From Megalonaias nervosa (lineage: Eukaryota > Mollusca > Bivalvia > Unionida > Unionidae): a DNA stretch of 64,000 nucleotides. The notes beneath the pieces are model-generated. The model was given only the letters and a program-made list of their open reading frames with translations. It was not told where the DNA came from and did not search any database. Positions within the stretch are counted from its first letter, which is position 1, and each line of letters opens with the position of its first letter. The translations under genes and the position numbers were made by a program. Where the stretch lies: assembly GCA_016617855.1 (NCBI GenBank), contig JAECUM010016705.1, positions 1 to 64,000 on the forward strand, read 5' to 3'. Below are positions 63,711 to 64,000 of the stretch, piece after piece.

Positions 63711-63863
63711 AGCAGCAGGGAGGGTACGACCAATACGAGGATCACTGTGTGTAAGAGAGTGAGGTATCTATATAATTGGGACCATAATTGATTATGATTG
63801 ATACCAAATTTATCTTAATGGGTTATGATTCGACAAAGTGGTCTGTTCACCCTCCCTGCTGCT
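63711..63863 (-). repeat. Right terminal inverted repeat of element 2
   Basis: 153 bp, inverted copy of 48248-48400. It starts AGCAGCAGGGAGGGT and ends ACCCTCCCTGCTGCT like its partner. The ATPase stop is only 7 bp inside it. Outside lies unrelated sequence beginning ACACCTTCATATAAATTACA. Confidence 0.97.
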
Positions 63864-64000
63864 ACACCTTCATATAAATTACATGTTTCAGTTTCCTCTG
63901 CATTTGTCCTGATGCTTTGACGCCCTTCTCTGGCGACGTTTTTCTCCATACAATTCCTGATAAAATGACCCGCAGATCTTTGCATTTTTAAGACAACTTC

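Larger units (their letters stand above)
48248..63863 (+). mobile_element. Element 2: endogenous Maverick-like virus, 15.6 kb, TIR-bounded
   Basis: Two 153-bp inverted repeats enclose virion genes on the left (two jelly-roll capsid proteins, protease, fibre, minor proteins). Replication, integration and packaging genes are on the right (polymerase-like/helicase/HNH fusion, integrase, ATPase). The set is that of a Polinton/adintovirus-like integrating virus, but the polymerase and integrase families differ from those of element 1. Genes are densely packed with 4-60 bp spacers or 4-bp overlaps. At least nine internal stops and several frameshifts show it is inactive. No convincing target duplication is seen outside the ends (TACAGG left, ACACCT right). 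Confidence 0.9.

Overview
The window looks like a repeat-rich stretch of an invertebrate animal genome, most likely a mollusc. The lines of support are tRNA-derived SINEs, a Ty3/gypsy Gag of a type common in molluscs, several LINE clades, long microsatellites and a BIR (IAP-type) domain. It is A/T-rich and holds no convincing complete host gene. The one host-exon candidate is at 43336-43516. All naming comes from reading translations and motifs by eye; no database search was run.

Most of the coding content belongs to two different endogenous Maverick/Polinton-like (adintovirus-like) viruses. Element 1 (about 18.85-33.25 kb) is old and badly broken and reads mostly on the minus strand. It carries an adenain-like protease, a hexon-type major capsid protein, a pX-like minor capsid protein, a penton-like protein, a chromodomain integrase, a packaging ATPase, a protein-primed-type family B DNA polymerase that stops before its catalytic end, a degraded H2A-like histone-fold protein, a BIR-domain gene split by a LINE, and a divergent zinc-knuckle gene. 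Element 2 (48,248-63,863) is younger and bounded by 153-bp terminal inverted repeats. It has a virion block on the plus strand: minor capsid, major capsid, membrane-active-like protein, protease, fibre, two-helix membrane protein, penton. A second half carries a homing endonuclease, a zinc protein, a giant polymerase-like/SF1 helicase/HNH fusion, an integrase of a different family from that of element 1, a zinc-ribbon plus phospholipase A2 protein, and the packaging ATPase. Its genes are packed end to end and many start codons sit inside a TATAATG-type motif. It is dead: at least nine in-frame stops and several frameshifts interrupt its genes.

Other layers: 0-1 kb, a degraded cysteine-rich repeat-family gene. 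1.2-1.5 kb, a SINE with clean target duplication. 3.8 kb, a hAT-type MITE. 4.3-6.8 kb, a LINE fragment split by a solo LTR. 8-9.6 kb, 68-bp satellite and a diverged duplication. 10.3-10.7 kb, CA-rich repeats with conserved spacers. 10.75-13.5 kb, two related small coiled-coil genes, each followed by a histone-type 3'-processing signal. 14-18.5 kb, an I-clade LINE with RNase H. 33.3-36.5 kb, a gypsy Gag/protease remnant. 36.7-37.5 kb, a divergent pair of small genes around a TATA box and a consensus CRE, again with a histone-type 3' signal. 37.5-48.2 kb, mostly gene-poor A/T-rich DNA with tandem repeats.

The most unusual points are the element-2 replication protein and its nested inverted-repeat ends, the start-codon promoter motif, the histone-like protein of element 1, and a family of small non-histone genes that appear to use histone-type mRNA 3' ends.
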